From Phycisphaerales bacterium (lineage in GTDB: Bacteria; Planctomycetota; Phycisphaerae; Phycisphaerales; UBA1924): a DNA stretch of 64,000 nucleotides. How positions within the stretch are numbered: the first letter of the stretch is position 1; each line of letters begins with the position of its first letter. The stretch spans positions 92,841-156,840 of the forward strand of contig JADLCM010000005.1 of assembly GCA_020847175.1 (NCBI GenBank). Reading direction: 5' to 3'. The translations under genes were made by a program, and so were the position numbers. A model generated the notes under the pieces. It saw only the letters and a program-made list of their open reading frames with translations, did no database searches and was not told where the DNA came from. Of this stretch, positions 26,009 to 35,584 are shown in pieces.

Positions 26009-28108
26009 ATGAACATCAGCCTGCGTTGGCTCAACCAGTATCTCCAGCCGCACGTCTCTGCCGCGGAGGCCGAAGCCTTTCTGACCGAGATGGGCTTTCC
26101 GCTGGAGTCTGTGACGCCCTGCGCGGGGGGCGATGCACTGCTCGATGTCGAGGTGACATCGAACCGGGGCGACTGCCTGAGCCATGTCGGCCTGGCGCGC
26201 GAGATCGGGGCCTGCCCCCGGGCGAGGCGCCGCTTCATCGGGCCTGCGATCAGCGACCCGCACCACGGGACGCAGGGCGACCCCGCCCGGCACTTCTTCC
26301 GCCTTGAGAACCGGGCGCCCGAGGTCTGTCCGCGCTTCACGGCACAGGTGGTGCGCGGGGTGAAGGTCGGCCCCAGCCCGACATGGCTCGCGCAGGCGCT
26401 CGAGGCCGTGGGTCAGCGGTCCATCAACAACATCGTGGATGTGACCAACTGGCTCGCCTTCGAGCTCGGCAACCCCGCGCACGTCTTCGACCTGCGCACC
26501 CTCGCGGGTTCGGCCCTCGTGGTCCGCTACGCCCAGGACGGAGAATGCCTCAAGACCCTGGACGGCAAGGAACGCACCCTCAAGGCCGATGAACTCGTCG
26601 TCGCCGATGCGGAGCGTGCCCAGAGCCTTGCGGGCGTCATCGGCGGGTTTGATTCGCAGGTCACGGGCACGACCGGCGATGTCGTGCTCGAAGTCGCGTG
26701 CTGGGATCCGGTCACGGTCCGGCGCGCGGCGCGCCGGCATCGAATCCGCACCGACGCCAGCCACCGGTTTGAGCGCTACGTCGATGCTCGGACGCTCCGC
26801 GATGCGGCGCTGCGGGGCGTGAACCTGCTGCTCGAAGTCGCCGGCGGGTCGCTCGCGCCGGGCCTGCTGCACGAGGGCGGGGCCCTGCCCACCCAGGCCG
26901 AGATCACGCTCCGGCCCTCGCGCGTGAAGGTGATGCTCGGCGCCGAGGTGAGCGTCGCGGCCATGATCGCGATGCTCCGGTCCCTCGGGATCGACGTGGC
27001 CCAGCGCGATGAAGACGCTCTCGTCTGCGCGCCCCCGCCCTGGCGCGCAAGCGACCTCACCCGCGAGGTGGACCTGATCGAAGAGATCGCCCGCCTGCGC
27101 GGGCTGGACGCGGTGGAGGCGCAGGATCGCGTCGTGGTTTCACCCCGCGCCGCGCCTCGCCAGGAGCGCGTGAAACGCGAGATGCGGCGCGTGCTCGCGG
27201 GTCTCGGGTTCTACGAGGCTGTCACGTTCAGTTTCGCCTCGCGTGAGGGCGCAGCCCCGTTCGTCGAGCACGGGCTGCGCACGCTCGCGGTCGATGACGC
27301 CCGGCGCGCCCATGAACCCGTGCTCCGGCCCAGCGCCCTCGCCGGGCTGCTGGCCTGCCGGCGCGCCAATCAGGATGGCCAGGTCGCCCAGCCGGGGGGC
27401 GTGCGGCTCTTCGAGCGCGCGGCGGCCTTCGCCGAGACCGAGGCCGGCGCCTCGCGCGAACGCGTCACACTTGCCCTGCTCGCCGACGTGCCCGGCGAAG
27501 GACGCAGGCGAGGCCACGACGACCTGCAGCGCGCCGTGCGCCTCGTGCGCGGCGCCGTCGAAGCGCTCGTCAACGCGGCTCTGGGGCCGGGGGCCTCGGT
27601 GCGGTGCCTGCCCGGCGAAGTCCCGTGCGCCGCATGGAACCCCGACGCGTTCGCGTGGGTCGAAGCGATGCCCGCGGGGGTTCGCATCGGGCGGCTGGGC
27701 CTGATCGCCCGGTCACTCCAGGATCAGCACGGGCTGGAGGTGCCCCTCGTCGGCGCCGAGATCGACGAGGCGGCCCTGCTCAACCTGCCCGACGTGCGCG
27801 GGAGCATCCGCCCCGTGCCGGCCTTCCCCTCGATCGAGCGCGACCTCTCCCCCATCGTGCTCGAAGAGACGCGGTGGGAGGCCATCGCGGCGCTCGTCGA
27901 TCGCACGGGGCTGGAGCACTTCGAGGCGCTCGCGTTCGTGGGGTGCTACCGGGGCGAGCAGGCGGGCGCCGGGCGCAAGAGCCTCACGCTGCGGGCCCGG
28001 TTCCGCGCCCCCGACCGCACCCTGCGCCACGAGGACGTGGACCCGCAGATGAACGCGCTGATGGAAGCACTGGCGAAGGAACTGGGGGCGACGTTCCGCC
28101 TCGCGTGA
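26009..28108 (+). CDS. pheT: Phenylalanine-tRNA ligase beta subunit, short form
   Basis: This is the 699-residue beta subunit of cytoplasmic PheRS, which with the alpha subunit charges tRNA-Phe. Family markers in order are the N-terminal 'MNISLRWLNQYLQP', 'VEVTSNRGDCLSHVGLAREI', 'QRSINNIVDVTNWLAFELGN', the B5 region ('RPSRVKVMLGAEVS'), the core ('EIARLRGLDAVEAQDRVVVS') and the C-terminal anticodon-binding ferredoxin-like domain ('PAFPSIERDLSPIV', 'SLTLRARFRAPDRTLRHEDV'). The first ~45 residues run straight into the SNRGDC segment, so the EMAP/tRNA-binding domain of longer PheT proteins (~800 residues) is absent. No pheS gene is next to it; it is probably elsewhere. It converges on dnaA. Confidence 0.93.
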   Translation: MNISLRWLNQYLQPHVSAAEAEAFLTEMGFPLESVTPCAGGDALLDVEVTSNRGDCLSHVGLAREIGACPRARRRFIGPAISDPHHGTQGDPARHFFRLENRAPEVCPRFTAQVVRGVKVGPSPTWLAQALEAVGQRSINNIVDVTNWLAFELGNPAHVFDLRTLAGSALVVRYAQDGECLKTLDGKERTLKADELVVADAERAQSLAGVIGGFDSQVTGTTGDVVLEVACWDPVTVRRAARRHRIRTDASHRFERYVDARTLRDAALRGVNLLLEVAGGSLAPGLLHEGGALPTQAEITLRPSRVKVMLGAEVSVAAMIAMLRSLGIDVAQRDEDALVCAPPPWRASDLTREVDLIEEIARLRGLDAVEAQDRVVVSPRAAPRQERVKREMRRVLAGLGFYEAVTFSFASREGAAPFVEHGLRTLAVDDARRAHEPVLRPSALAGLLACRRANQDGQVAQPGGVRLFERAAAFAETEAGASRERVTLALLADVPGEGRRRGHDDLQRAVRLVRGAVEALVNAALGPGASVRCLPGEVPCAAWNPDAFAWVEAMPAGVRIGRLGLIARSLQDQHGLEVPLVGAEIDEAALLNLPDVRGSIRPVPAFPSIERDLSPIVLEETRWEAIAALVDRTGLEHFEALAFVGCYRGEQAGAGRKSLTLRARFRAPDRTLRHEDVDPQMNALMEALAKELGATFRLA

Positions 28109-28185
28109 TGCGCCGGCGCACGCGGGTCGATCGTGGCGCGATGGCGGTTTCGGAATGCGCGCCCGCGCCCCGCAGAGGGTACAAG

Positions 28186-29526
28186 TCAGCCGCGCCGCCC
28201 CTGCACCTTGGTCTCGAGCGATTGCAGAACGAGGTCAAACTCGGAGCTCTCCTGGCGCTTTTCGCCCACGGTGCGCACCGCGTGCATCACCGTGGTGTGA
28301 TCGCGCCCGCCGAAGTATCCGCCGATCTCCTCGAGCGAATGGCGCGTGTGCTGACGGGCGAGGTACATGCAGACCTGGCGCGGCAGGGCGATGGAGCGCT
28401 GGCGGCGCTTCGACTGGAGATCGGTCAGCCGCACCGAGTAGAAATCGGTGACGGCCTCGATGATCATCTGGATCGTGGGCCCGCCCGAGACCGCCGCGAC
28501 GGGTTCGCCGAGAGCGGCCCGGGCCACCGAAAGATCGATCGGGCGCCCTTCGACGGCGGAGTGGAGCTGGAGCTTGGTGATCGCGCCCTCGAGCTCGCGG
28601 ATGTTGTTCTCAACCCGCGCCGCGATGTGGTTCGCGACATCGTCGGGCATGTCCAGCCCGCGCTGGCTTGCCTTGGACTTGAGAATCGCGACCCGGGTCT
28701 CATAGTCGGGGGGCTCGATCTGCGTCACCACGCCCCACTGAAACCGGCTGACGAGCCGTTCTTCAAGGTCGGGGATGTCCTGCGGCTTCGCGTCAGACGA
28801 CAGGACGATCTGCTTGTGCGCCTGGTAGAGCGTGTTGAAGGTATGGAAGAACTCCTCCTGCGAGCGCTCGCGGGCCGCGAGAAAGTGAATGTCGTCGATC
28901 ACCAGCACATCGACATCGCGGAACATGTGCCGGAACTCGGACATCTGGCCCGTGCGGATCGCCTCGGTGTAGTGGGCCACGAACGCCTCGCAGGCGAGAT
29001 ACTGGATCACGGCGCCGGGGTTCTGCTCCTTCACGCGCAGGCAGATGGCCTGGAGCAGGTGGGTCTTGCCGAGCCCCACCCGGCCGTGAATGAAGAGCGG
29101 GTTGTACGAGGTGCCCGGGCTGTTGGCGACGGCCACCGCCGCGGCATGGGTGTAGCGGTTGCCCGGCCCGACCACGAAGGACGAAAAGTCGTAATCCGGG
29201 TTGATGACGAGCGAGTCGGGCAGGAGGGGCGCGGTGGTGCCGGGGCGCGAGAGCTGGCTGCCCGTCACGATCATCTCGTCGTCGGGCCCGAGAAACCGGA
29301 CCGAGAGCAGCGCCCCCGACACGGTCTGGAGGGCCTCGGTGAAGGGTTCGGCCCCCTGGCGGCGCAGGTAGTCGCGGTGCACGTTGGAGTGCACCCGGAG
29401 AAAGAGCGTGCCGCTCTCGATGCCCAGCGGCTCGATCTCCTCGAACCACTGGCGGCACAGGCTCGGATGCTGGGCGCGCAGGTGGCGCAGCATTCCATCC
29501 CAGATGGCCCGATCAGGGTCGGACAT
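28186..29526 (-). CDS. dnaA: Chromosomal replication initiator DnaA
   Basis: This 446-residue protein is the AAA+ initiator that binds DnaA boxes and opens the origin. Domain I is N-terminal ('AIWDGMLRHLRAQHPSLCR'). Domain III holds Walker A G148-RVGLGKTH, Walker B 'VLVIDDIHFLA' and sensor II 'NNIRELEGAITKL'. Domain IV ends with the DNA-binding signature 'GGYFGGRDHTTVMHAVRTV'. The linker domain II is short. The ATG at 29526 is preferred over an upstream GTG because domain I starts there. I found no cluster of TTATCCACA-like boxes beside it, so the origin is probably not here. Confidence 0.95.
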   Translation of the reverse strand: MSDPDRAIWDGMLRHLRAQHPSLCRQWFEEIEPLGIESGTLFLRVHSNVHRDYLRRQGAEPFTEALQTVSGALLSVRFLGPDDEMIVTGSQLSRPGTTAPLLPDSLVINPDYDFSSFVVGPGNRYTHAAAVAVANSPGTSYNPLFIHGRVGLGKTHLLQAICLRVKEQNPGAVIQYLACEAFVAHYTEAIRTGQMSEFRHMFRDVDVLVIDDIHFLAARERSQEEFFHTFNTLYQAHKQIVLSSDAKPQDIPDLEERLVSRFQWGVVTQIEPPDYETRVAILKSKASQRGLDMPDDVANHIAARVENNIRELEGAITKLQLHSAVEGRPIDLSVARAALGEPVAAVSGGPTIQMIIEAVTDFYSVRLTDLQSKRRQRSIALPRQVCMYLARQHTRHSLEEIGGYFGGRDHTTVMHAVRTVGEKRQESSEFDLVLQSLETKVQGRRG

Positions 29527-29674
29527 TGGCGCACCTGCCCCACTCTGCCCGGGCGAGAGAAATCGCCCGTCCACCGTTGCGTGTCGCGGCTCACGCGGGC
29601 CACCACGCCCGCTCCGCCAAGGGAGAATGAATCAGCGCGACAGGCGTCAAACGTAACCGTGCCGGGGGGGCGTG

Positions 29675-30625
29675 TCAACCGTGATTCGGCGCTCCGCCGC
29701 GCACGCCAGGACGCCGGGCCTGGCGTTCGGCCTCGTCGAGCTGCCTTTCGTACCGTTCCTTGTTGAACTTGTGGTCCATGAGGAACAGCACCTGCTGGGC
29801 CTTGGCGGGGGGCACCAGTTCCAGCAGGCGCTTGCGCGCGAACTGAAGGTTCGTGCGCCGCGAGACATGGTGCAGGACCATCCACTGGCACTGGGCGAAC
29901 TTCAGCCACTCGACGATGTCCTCGAGGTGCATGTGCATGCCCTGGCGGGCCCGTTCGCGGTGCTCGGGTTCGACAAAGGTGCATTCAGAGATGATGATCT
30001 GGGCGTTGCGCACATCCTCACGCAGCAGGGCGGCCCCGGGGGCGGTGTCGCCCAGGTACGCGACCAGCGGGATGTAGAGCGTGCGGGTGATCTCGACGCC
30101 CCGGTCCTTGAGCTCCTTCAGTTTCTCCTGGGGCAGCCCCGCGAACTCCTCGCGCAGCTTGGTGCGGCGCTCGATGATGCTGTACCCCATGGACGGGGCC
30201 GCGTGCTCCGTCAGAAAGCCCTTGAGCAGGATGTTGTTCTTGATCTCGAAACTCTGCTCGGGTTCCAGGGCGATCAGCTCATACGGGGTCTTCTGGCGCT
30301 CCAGGTCCTGGAACCCCGCGAGCATCGTGTGAATGTCCGCCTGGATACGGGCATCGCAGACGATCGTCGCGTCGCCCATGCCCTGGAATCGCCGCTGCGA
30401 GCAGAAATAGGCGAGCGCTCCGATGTGGTCCATGTGCCCGTGACTGATCGCGGCAAACTTGCTCGACAGCACCGCCCGGGGGCATGTGCCCATGTCAAAG
30501 CACACGTCCAACTCGGGAATCTGCACCGTCACCGCTTCGCCCGCGACGCTGATGCCCTGCACCCGGTAGGGCGGCAGGTAGAGAAACCCGAGCGAGCCCT
30601 CGCGGGGGGGCGGTTTGGGAAGCAT
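29675..30625 (-). CDS. Metallo-beta-lactamase-fold hydrolase (RNase Z-like)
   Basis: This 316-residue protein carries the MBL motif SHGHMDH (H62, H64, D66, H67), which binds two metals. The segment 'ISECTFVEPEHRERARQG' resembles RNase Z/ElaC-type enzymes, and 'MVLHHVSRRT' supplies a further His. RNase Z cuts the 3' trailer of tRNA precursors. The flexible exosite arm is not obvious, so a general phosphodiesterase role cannot be excluded. It lies just upstream of dnaA on the same strand with a ~150-base gap. A T-poor GC-rich spacer separates it from coaD. Confidence 0.8.
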   Translation of the reverse strand: MLPKPPPREGSLGFLYLPPYRVQGISVAGEAVTVQIPELDVCFDMGTCPRAVLSSKFAAISHGHMDHIGALAYFCSQRRFQGMGDATIVCDARIQADIHTMLAGFQDLERQKTPYELIALEPEQSFEIKNNILLKGFLTEHAAPSMGYSIIERRTKLREEFAGLPQEKLKELKDRGVEITRTLYIPLVAYLGDTAPGAALLREDVRNAQIIISECTFVEPEHRERARQGMHMHLEDIVEWLKFAQCQWMVLHHVSRRTNLQFARKRLLELVPPAKAQQVLFLMDHKFNKERYERQLDEAERQARRPGVRGGAPNHG

Positions 30626-30728
30626 CGTCGAACCTCCGAGGAGCCGCTTTCACGCCTCCCGAAATCGCTTGTCCGCTCCGAGTGTACCGCCCCCGCCCCC
30701 CCGGGGCTTCACACCCCGATTCATCGCC

Positions 30729-31289
30729 CTATTCCTCGCCCATCGAGCCGCGGGCCCGCAACTGCGTGAACATCGGGTGCCCCTCCTCGCGCTTGCGCCG
30801 GAGGGCCTCGACCACCCGGGGCGGCACCATCGAGTTGAGGGCGTCCAGCGATTGTCCGAGGGCCGCGATCTGGCGGATCAGGCTTGAACTCGTGTACGCA
30901 AAACTCTGGCCCGCGACCACAAAGGCCGTCTCCATCCCGGCAACCTCGCGGTTGGTCAGCGCCTGCTGCACTTCGTATTGAAGGTCGGAGAGATTGCGCA
31001 CCCCGCGCAGCAGCGCCGTCGCCCCGATGGACCGGGCGAAATCCACCGTCAGCCCCGAGTACGACATCACCCGCACCGGCGCGCCCTCCGGCTCGCGGGC
31101 GACGAGCTCTTCGGTGAGCACCCGGGCGAGTTCGGTCCGTTCTTCGAGGCTGAAGAGGGCGAGCTTGCCCGGGTTGTGCCCCACCGCGACAACCAGTTCA
31201 TCAAACAGGCGCCGCCCGCGCGCGATGACGTCAAGGTGCCCAAACGTGATCGGATCGAACGACCCGGGAAAGACGGCGAGATGCGCCAT
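30729..31289 (-). CDS. coaD: Phosphopantetheine adenylyltransferase
   Basis: This 186-residue cytoplasmic enzyme transfers AMP to 4'-phosphopantetheine in coenzyme A synthesis. It has the nucleotidyltransferase signature T15-F-G-H18 ('PGSFDPITFGHLDVI'), 'ALLRGVRNLSDLQYEVQ', and the C-terminal 'AYTSSSLIRQIAALGQSL' that closes the active site. It is about 25 residues longer than typical CoaD because of a charged C-terminal tail. The start at 31289 is chosen because the first beta-strand (LAVFPGSFDP) begins right after it; the open frame extends further upstream without family similarity. It diverges from the phage portal gene. Confidence 0.93.
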   Translation of the reverse strand: MAHLAVFPGSFDPITFGHLDVIARGRRLFDELVVAVGHNPGKLALFSLEERTELARVLTEELVAREPEGAPVRVMSYSGLTVDFARSIGATALLRGVRNLSDLQYEVQQALTNREVAGMETAFVVAGQSFAYTSSSLIRQIAALGQSLDALNSMVPPRVVEALRRKREEGHPMFTQLRARGSMGEE

Positions 31290-31504
31290 GGGCGGATTGT
31301 AACGCCCGCCGGCGCGCGCGCGCCGCGGCGCCGAGACCGGCCCGGGCCCGCAACCGCCCCCGATTTTTTTTGCGTCCGTTCGCTGTGGGCGTTCCGCCGC
31401 GCCGTGCCCGTGCCGGGGCCTTGGGCGCGCGCGCGCAGCGGAGCGCCCGCCCCGGGGTGTCGGGTGTGCGGCGGACTGATCCGCCCCCCCGGGAGGACCC
31501 CGCG

Positions 31505-32947
31505 ATGCGCCACCGGCTCGACACGTCAGCAAGCGGACCCGCACGCACGTACAGGCGGCTCATTGATGAGCATGAGCGGCACACCACGCCGCGCCTTGAA
31601 CGGCTGTGGGCCTACTACCGCAACGCGCTCGAGCCGGTGGCGCAGGCGGGGGGCACGGGGCGTTGGTACTACCTGGCCCAGGAGAGCGCCCTGCCGTCGC
31701 GCTTCGGGGCTCGGCGTGACCCCTCGCGCGATGATCGCGCCGCATCCCGACGCGAGATCGTGGTGGAGAACGACATCGCCTGGCGCGTCCATGCCATGGT
31801 GGATTTCATGGTGTCGCGCTCCGTCCGCTTCGTGAGCCGCGCCAGAGACCCCGGGCTGCGCACGCGCATCGAACGCGTGCTCGACGCGGCGTGGGAAGGC
31901 TCCGGCGGCTCCGGCCTGCTGCACGACATGGCCCTCCTGGGGCACGTCTACGGGCACGTCGATCTGCTGCTGCGCCTCGATGAGCCGGTGCTGCTGCTTG
32001 CCTCGGGCGAACAGAGCGACGAGAGCCTGTCGCGCCTCGCCGAGGCGCTCCGCGTCGAGGTCATCGAGCCCACGCGGGGCGTGCCCTTCCTCGACGCCCG
32101 GGACTACCGGACCATGCGGGGCTACGTGATCGGCGCGCGAATCGCCGGGGACGAGCCCAGAGGATGGGAAAACCGCACCGATCGGCGCGCGATGGAGATC
32201 TTCGAGCCCGGGCGCTGGCGCCTCATCGAGGATGACCGCCTCGTCGATGAGGCGGAGAGCCGCCTTCTCCCCGGCGCGATCCCCGTCGCGCACATCCAGA
32301 ACGTGGCCCAGCCCTTCCGCTACGAGGGCCTGGGCGAGGTCGAGCCGCTGATCCCGATGCAGGACGAACTCAACACGCGCCTCTCCGACCGGGCCAACCG
32401 GGTGACGATGCAGAGTTTCAAGATGTACCTCGTGCGCGGCATGGACGGCTTCGAGCAGGTTCCCGTCGGGCCCGGGCAGATATGGATGACCGACAACCCG
32501 GAGGCCAGCGTCGAGGCTTTCGGAGGCGACGCCAGCAGCCCCAGCGAAGACGCCCACATCCTCGACGTCCGCGAGGCGATGGACAAGGTCTCGGGCGTGC
32601 CCCCGCTCGCGGCGGGGGTGGTCCGGGCCAAGCTCGGCAATCTCTCCAGCGCCAACGCGCTGCGCGTCACGCTGATGGGCCTCATCACCCGCACCGAGCG
32701 CAAGCGGCGCACCTACGGGCGGGGCCTCGAGCACATCTGCACCCTCATGCTCGAAGCCCTGGACCGCGCCGGCCTGCTCCGCACCGACCCGCTCGATCGC
32801 GCCGTGCGCGTCGAATGGCCCGACCCCCTCGCCGTTGATCCGCGCGAGCAGGTGGACGCGGCGCGCTCCAAGGCCAACCTCGGCGTGCCGCACGAGACGG
32901 TCATGCGCGAGCTCGGGTACGGACCCGAGGAATCACAGATCGACTGA
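31505..32947 (+). CDS. Phage portal-like protein
   Basis: This 480-residue protein resembles SPP1 gp6/HK97-group portal proteins, which form the dodecameric DNA gate of the head. Signs are the N-terminal 'YRRLIDEHERHTTPRLERLW', 'GLGEVEPLIPMQDELNTRLS', 'SGVPPLAAGVVRAKLGNLSS' and the helical 'TYGRGLEHICTLMLEALDRA', which is the stem/wing order of the family. The start at 31505 has GGGAGGA upstream. It opens a rightward run of phage head and tail-like genes and diverges from coaD. The terminase it would work with lies 14 kb away at 45509. Confidence 0.75.
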   Translation: MRHRLDTSASGPARTYRRLIDEHERHTTPRLERLWAYYRNALEPVAQAGGTGRWYYLAQESALPSRFGARRDPSRDDRAASRREIVVENDIAWRVHAMVDFMVSRSVRFVSRARDPGLRTRIERVLDAAWEGSGGSGLLHDMALLGHVYGHVDLLLRLDEPVLLLASGEQSDESLSRLAEALRVEVIEPTRGVPFLDARDYRTMRGYVIGARIAGDEPRGWENRTDRRAMEIFEPGRWRLIEDDRLVDEAESRLLPGAIPVAHIQNVAQPFRYEGLGEVEPLIPMQDELNTRLSDRANRVTMQSFKMYLVRGMDGFEQVPVGPGQIWMTDNPEASVEAFGGDASSPSEDAHILDVREAMDKVSGVPPLAAGVVRAKLGNLSSANALRVTLMGLITRTERKRRTYGRGLEHICTLMLEALDRAGLLRTDPLDRAVRVEWPDPLAVDPREQVDAARSKANLGVPHETVMRELGYGPEESQID

Positions 32948-33006
32948 ACCCGCCGCGCGGCGGGCGACCCGGGCACACACGCCGCACACCGCGGCAGGGA
33001 GGCGAC

Positions 33007-33501
33007 ATGGCCGAAATCGAGATCGGCGAAGGCGGATCGGGCGAAGGCGCCCCCGACGGGGCGGGCCCCGCGCCGGACCCGAAGATCAACGAACTGACCA
33101 CCTGGCGCAAACGGGCCCTTGACGCGGAAGCCAAGGCCCGGGCGTCTGAAGAAGAGAGCGAACGCCAGCGGGCACGGGCGGACGAAGCCCTCCGGGCCCG
33201 CGTCGGAGCCGAAGATGCGCTCGAGGCGGCGCGGGCCCTGCACCAGGCCGGGGTGCGCGACCTGGACGAGGGTCTGGCGCGCGTCCGAAGCCTCCGCGAG
33301 GCCGCGCCGGAGAAGAGCGTGCGCGAGATCGTGGGCGATCTGCGCCGGAATGACCCCGGGCTCTTCGCGGTGCGCCAGGGTGTGAACAGCGCCGGCGCGC
33401 AGGGCCCGCGCGATCCCCTTGCCGACCTCGCCGACGAGGCCCGCGCCTCGGGAGACCGGCGCGCCCTGCTGCGCTACCTGCGGGCCCGCCGGGGCGGGTA
33501 G
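33007..33501 (+). CDS. Small coiled-coil protein, probable phage scaffold
   Basis: This 164-residue acidic then highly charged protein has a long predicted coiled coil (about residues 30-110, heptads rich in Ala, Glu and Arg: 'WRKRALDAEAKARASEEESE', 'DEALRARVGAEDALEAARAL'). It lies between the portal and the capsid gene, the usual place for a scaffold. No sequence motif proves this, so the call rests on position and coiled coil. GGGAGG precedes the ATG. It could also be a minor head protein. Confidence 0.55.
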   Translation: MAEIEIGEGGSGEGAPDGAGPAPDPKINELTTWRKRALDAEAKARASEEESERQRARADEALRARVGAEDALEAARALHQAGVRDLDEGLARVRSLREAAPEKSVREIVGDLRRNDPGLFAVRQGVNSAGAQGPRDPLADLADEARASGDRRALLRYLRARRGG

Positions 33502-33591
33502 ACGCCGGCACGACCCCCGGACCGACCGAGCCTCACCAGGCGCGCCCGCGCGGGCGCGTGCGTGCGACCGACCTCTCACACGGAGATTTCC

Positions 33592-34761
33592 ATGCCATTC
33601 AGCGGAAAAGCCACGTTCAGCGCCGGGGCGACCATCCCGGAACTTCTCGAAGACGTCTCCGATCTCGTCTCGATCGTCAGCCCCTACGAGACCCCCCTGC
33701 TCGACCACCTGGGCGATGCCAAGCGGGCCGCGCTCTCGACGGTGCACGAATGGGTTGAAGACGCCTTGCTGCCCAATACCGACCAGATCAACCAGGTCAC
33801 GTTCACCCCCGCCCCCAACACCGCGACGAGCGTCACAGTGGACAACGGCTCCACGTTCCGGGTGGGCGACCTGGTGCGTCCGGGCACGAGCAAGGAAGTG
33901 ATGCTGGTCAGCGCGATCAGCACCAACACGCTCACGGTCGCCCGCGGATACGGCGGGACGACCGCGACCAACCTCGCCAACGACATGGCGCTGACGATCC
34001 TGGGCAACGCGGCGCTCGAAGGCGCCGATGCGCCCACGCCGCGCTTCACCAACCGCGTGCGCCGGCGCAACTACACCCAGATCTTCACCGCCGCGGTCGA
34101 GGTCTCGGGCTCGATGCAGGCCGCGGCTCATTACGGCGTGAAGGATGAGGTGGACTACCAGAAACAGGAGCGCCTGCGCGAGATGCTGCGCGACCTGGAG
34201 AACTGCGTGCTCAACGGCGTGGCGCCGGTCAGCACGCCCGAGGGCTCCACGACGGTGCGGCGCTCGCTCAACGGCATCCTCCCGCAGCTCGTTACCAACG
34301 CCCTCGCGCCGGGTGCCGGGGGCATGCCCCCGGGCGGCGGCGCGGGCAGCGACGAACTCAACGAATCGCTCCTGAACGCCGCCCTCCGGCGCATCTGGGA
34401 GCAGAGCAACGGCACGGTGGACACCATCGTGGTGGGCGGGGCCCAGAAGCGCCGCATCAACGCGTTCACCTCGAGCGCCCGGGCCTACCTGCCCGAAGAC
34501 GAACGCTACCGCGACCTGGTCAGCGTCTACGAGAGCGACTTCGGCGTGTGCAAGGTCGTGCTCAGCCGCTGGATGCCCCCCGACGGCCTGCTCATGCTTG
34601 ACAGCACCCGCGCCGACGTGCTCCCTCTCCAGGGGCGCTCCTTCGGCTACGCCCCGCTGGCCGCGGTCGGTGATGCCCACCGGGGCCAGATCGTGGGCGA
34701 GTACACCCTGGAACTCCGCAACGAGAACGCCCACGGCGTGATCCGCGGGCTCGCGATCTGA
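33592..34761 (+). CDS. Phage major capsid protein (SU10/DUF5309-like)
   Basis: This 389-residue protein matches the SU10-type major capsid group of HK97-fold shells. The N-terminal 'DLVSIVSPYETPLLDHLGDA', 'VEVSGSMQAAAHYGVKDEVD', 'KQERLREMLRDLENCVLNGV' and 'TIVVGGAQKRRINAFTSSAR' are arranged as in that family, with a beta-rich insert near residues 60-120 ('TVDNGSTFRVGDLVRPGTSK'). The ATG at 33592 with GGAGATTT before it starts the family-like region. It follows the scaffold-like gene by ~90 bases. Confidence 0.8.
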   Translation: MPFSGKATFSAGATIPELLEDVSDLVSIVSPYETPLLDHLGDAKRAALSTVHEWVEDALLPNTDQINQVTFTPAPNTATSVTVDNGSTFRVGDLVRPGTSKEVMLVSAISTNTLTVARGYGGTTATNLANDMALTILGNAALEGADAPTPRFTNRVRRRNYTQIFTAAVEVSGSMQAAAHYGVKDEVDYQKQERLREMLRDLENCVLNGVAPVSTPEGSTTVRRSLNGILPQLVTNALAPGAGGMPPGGGAGSDELNESLLNAALRRIWEQSNGTVDTIVVGGAQKRRINAFTSSARAYLPEDERYRDLVSVYESDFGVCKVVLSRWMPPDGLLMLDSTRADVLPLQGRSFGYAPLAAVGDAHRGQIVGEYTLELRNENAHGVIRGLAI

Positions 34762-34887
34762 ACCCATCGGAACTTCGGGATCGGGGGATCCCGGGTGCGC
34801 GGGCGGCGCCGGGCCTGCCGGCTCGGCGCCGCATTCACAACCGTGTTGGGCATGTCATGGGCGGGCCACGGGCCCGAGGAGCACGCC

Positions 34888-35520
34888 ATGTTCGCGACCG
34901 ACCGCGACCTGCTGGTCATCGAGCCTCATCTCTTCCGCGACCTCGGCTTCCTGGGGCAGCGCGTGCTGTCGGCCTCGGGCGATGTGTCGGGCACGGTGCT
35001 CTCGCTCACGACGCCCGGCGCATCGTTCGTCGGCGCGGGCGTGCAGTCCGGACACGTGCTGCTCCTCGCGGGCGTCGCCTGCGAGGTCGTCGACGTGTCC
35101 GCCCCGTCGCAGGCGACGGTCTCGCTCATCCGGGCCGCCCGCGACGGCACGCCGGTCGCGCCCGCGCCGGGCGTCGGCGTGAGCGTCGAAGCCTGGACCT
35201 TCGGCCCCCAGATCGGCATCGTGCATGAGCAGTTGCTGCGGGTGATGGGGGTCGGCGTAAGCCCCGAAGCGCCCTCGGAATCGCAGATCATCGCGCCCGA
35301 AGGCCTCGCAACGCTCGAAGCCCTCGGCACCCTGCACGTGCTCTACGCCGCCGCGGGCGCCCTCAGCCACGCGGCAAGCCCCCTCGGGGCGCGGGCGGCG
35401 ATGTACCGGGCATGGTTCGGCGTCGAGCGTCAACGAGCCCTCGTGCGCCTGGACCTCGACGGGGACGGCGTCCCCGACGCCACGCGCCGGCTCGGCGTGA
35501 GCCAGGCGCTCCGGGTGTAA
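34888..35520 (+). CDS. Phage-island protein, possible head-tail connector
   Basis: This 210-residue protein is not recognised from motifs. Its start 'MFATDRDLLVIEPHLFRDLG', the beta-rich middle ('VSGTVLSLTTPGASFVGAGV', with a small Hint-like or head-completion look) and helical C terminus ('MYRAWFGVERQRALVRLDLD') are compatible with a head-completion or neck protein. Its place right after the capsid supports that. The ATG at 34888 follows a GAGGAGCA site. An alternative is a minor capsid decoration protein. Confidence 0.45.
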   Translation: MFATDRDLLVIEPHLFRDLGFLGQRVLSASGDVSGTVLSLTTPGASFVGAGVQSGHVLLLAGVACEVVDVSAPSQATVSLIRAARDGTPVAPAPGVGVSVEAWTFGPQIGIVHEQLLRVMGVGVSPEAPSESQIIAPEGLATLEALGTLHVLYAAAGALSHAASPLGARAAMYRAWFGVERQRALVRLDLDGDGVPDATRRLGVSQALRV

Positions 35521-35584
35521 GGCGGGCTCACCGGGCGCGCGGGCTCGGCCCCCGAGCACGCGGCCCACGGTGCGGAGGTGCGTC

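Noticed and set aside
29527..29674. Possible replication origin beside dnaA
   Set aside because: No cluster of DnaA-box-like 9-mers or AT-rich unwinding region is present in the short gap.
27604..29766. Plus-strand open frame of about 720 codons across pheT and dnaA
   Set aside because: It runs out of frame through pheT and antisense to dnaA; both of those genes are certain.
31366..31375. Run of eight T's upstream of the portal gene, considered as a terminator
   Set aside because: No stable stem directly precedes it and no plus-strand gene ends there; it may simply be an AT-rich promoter element.
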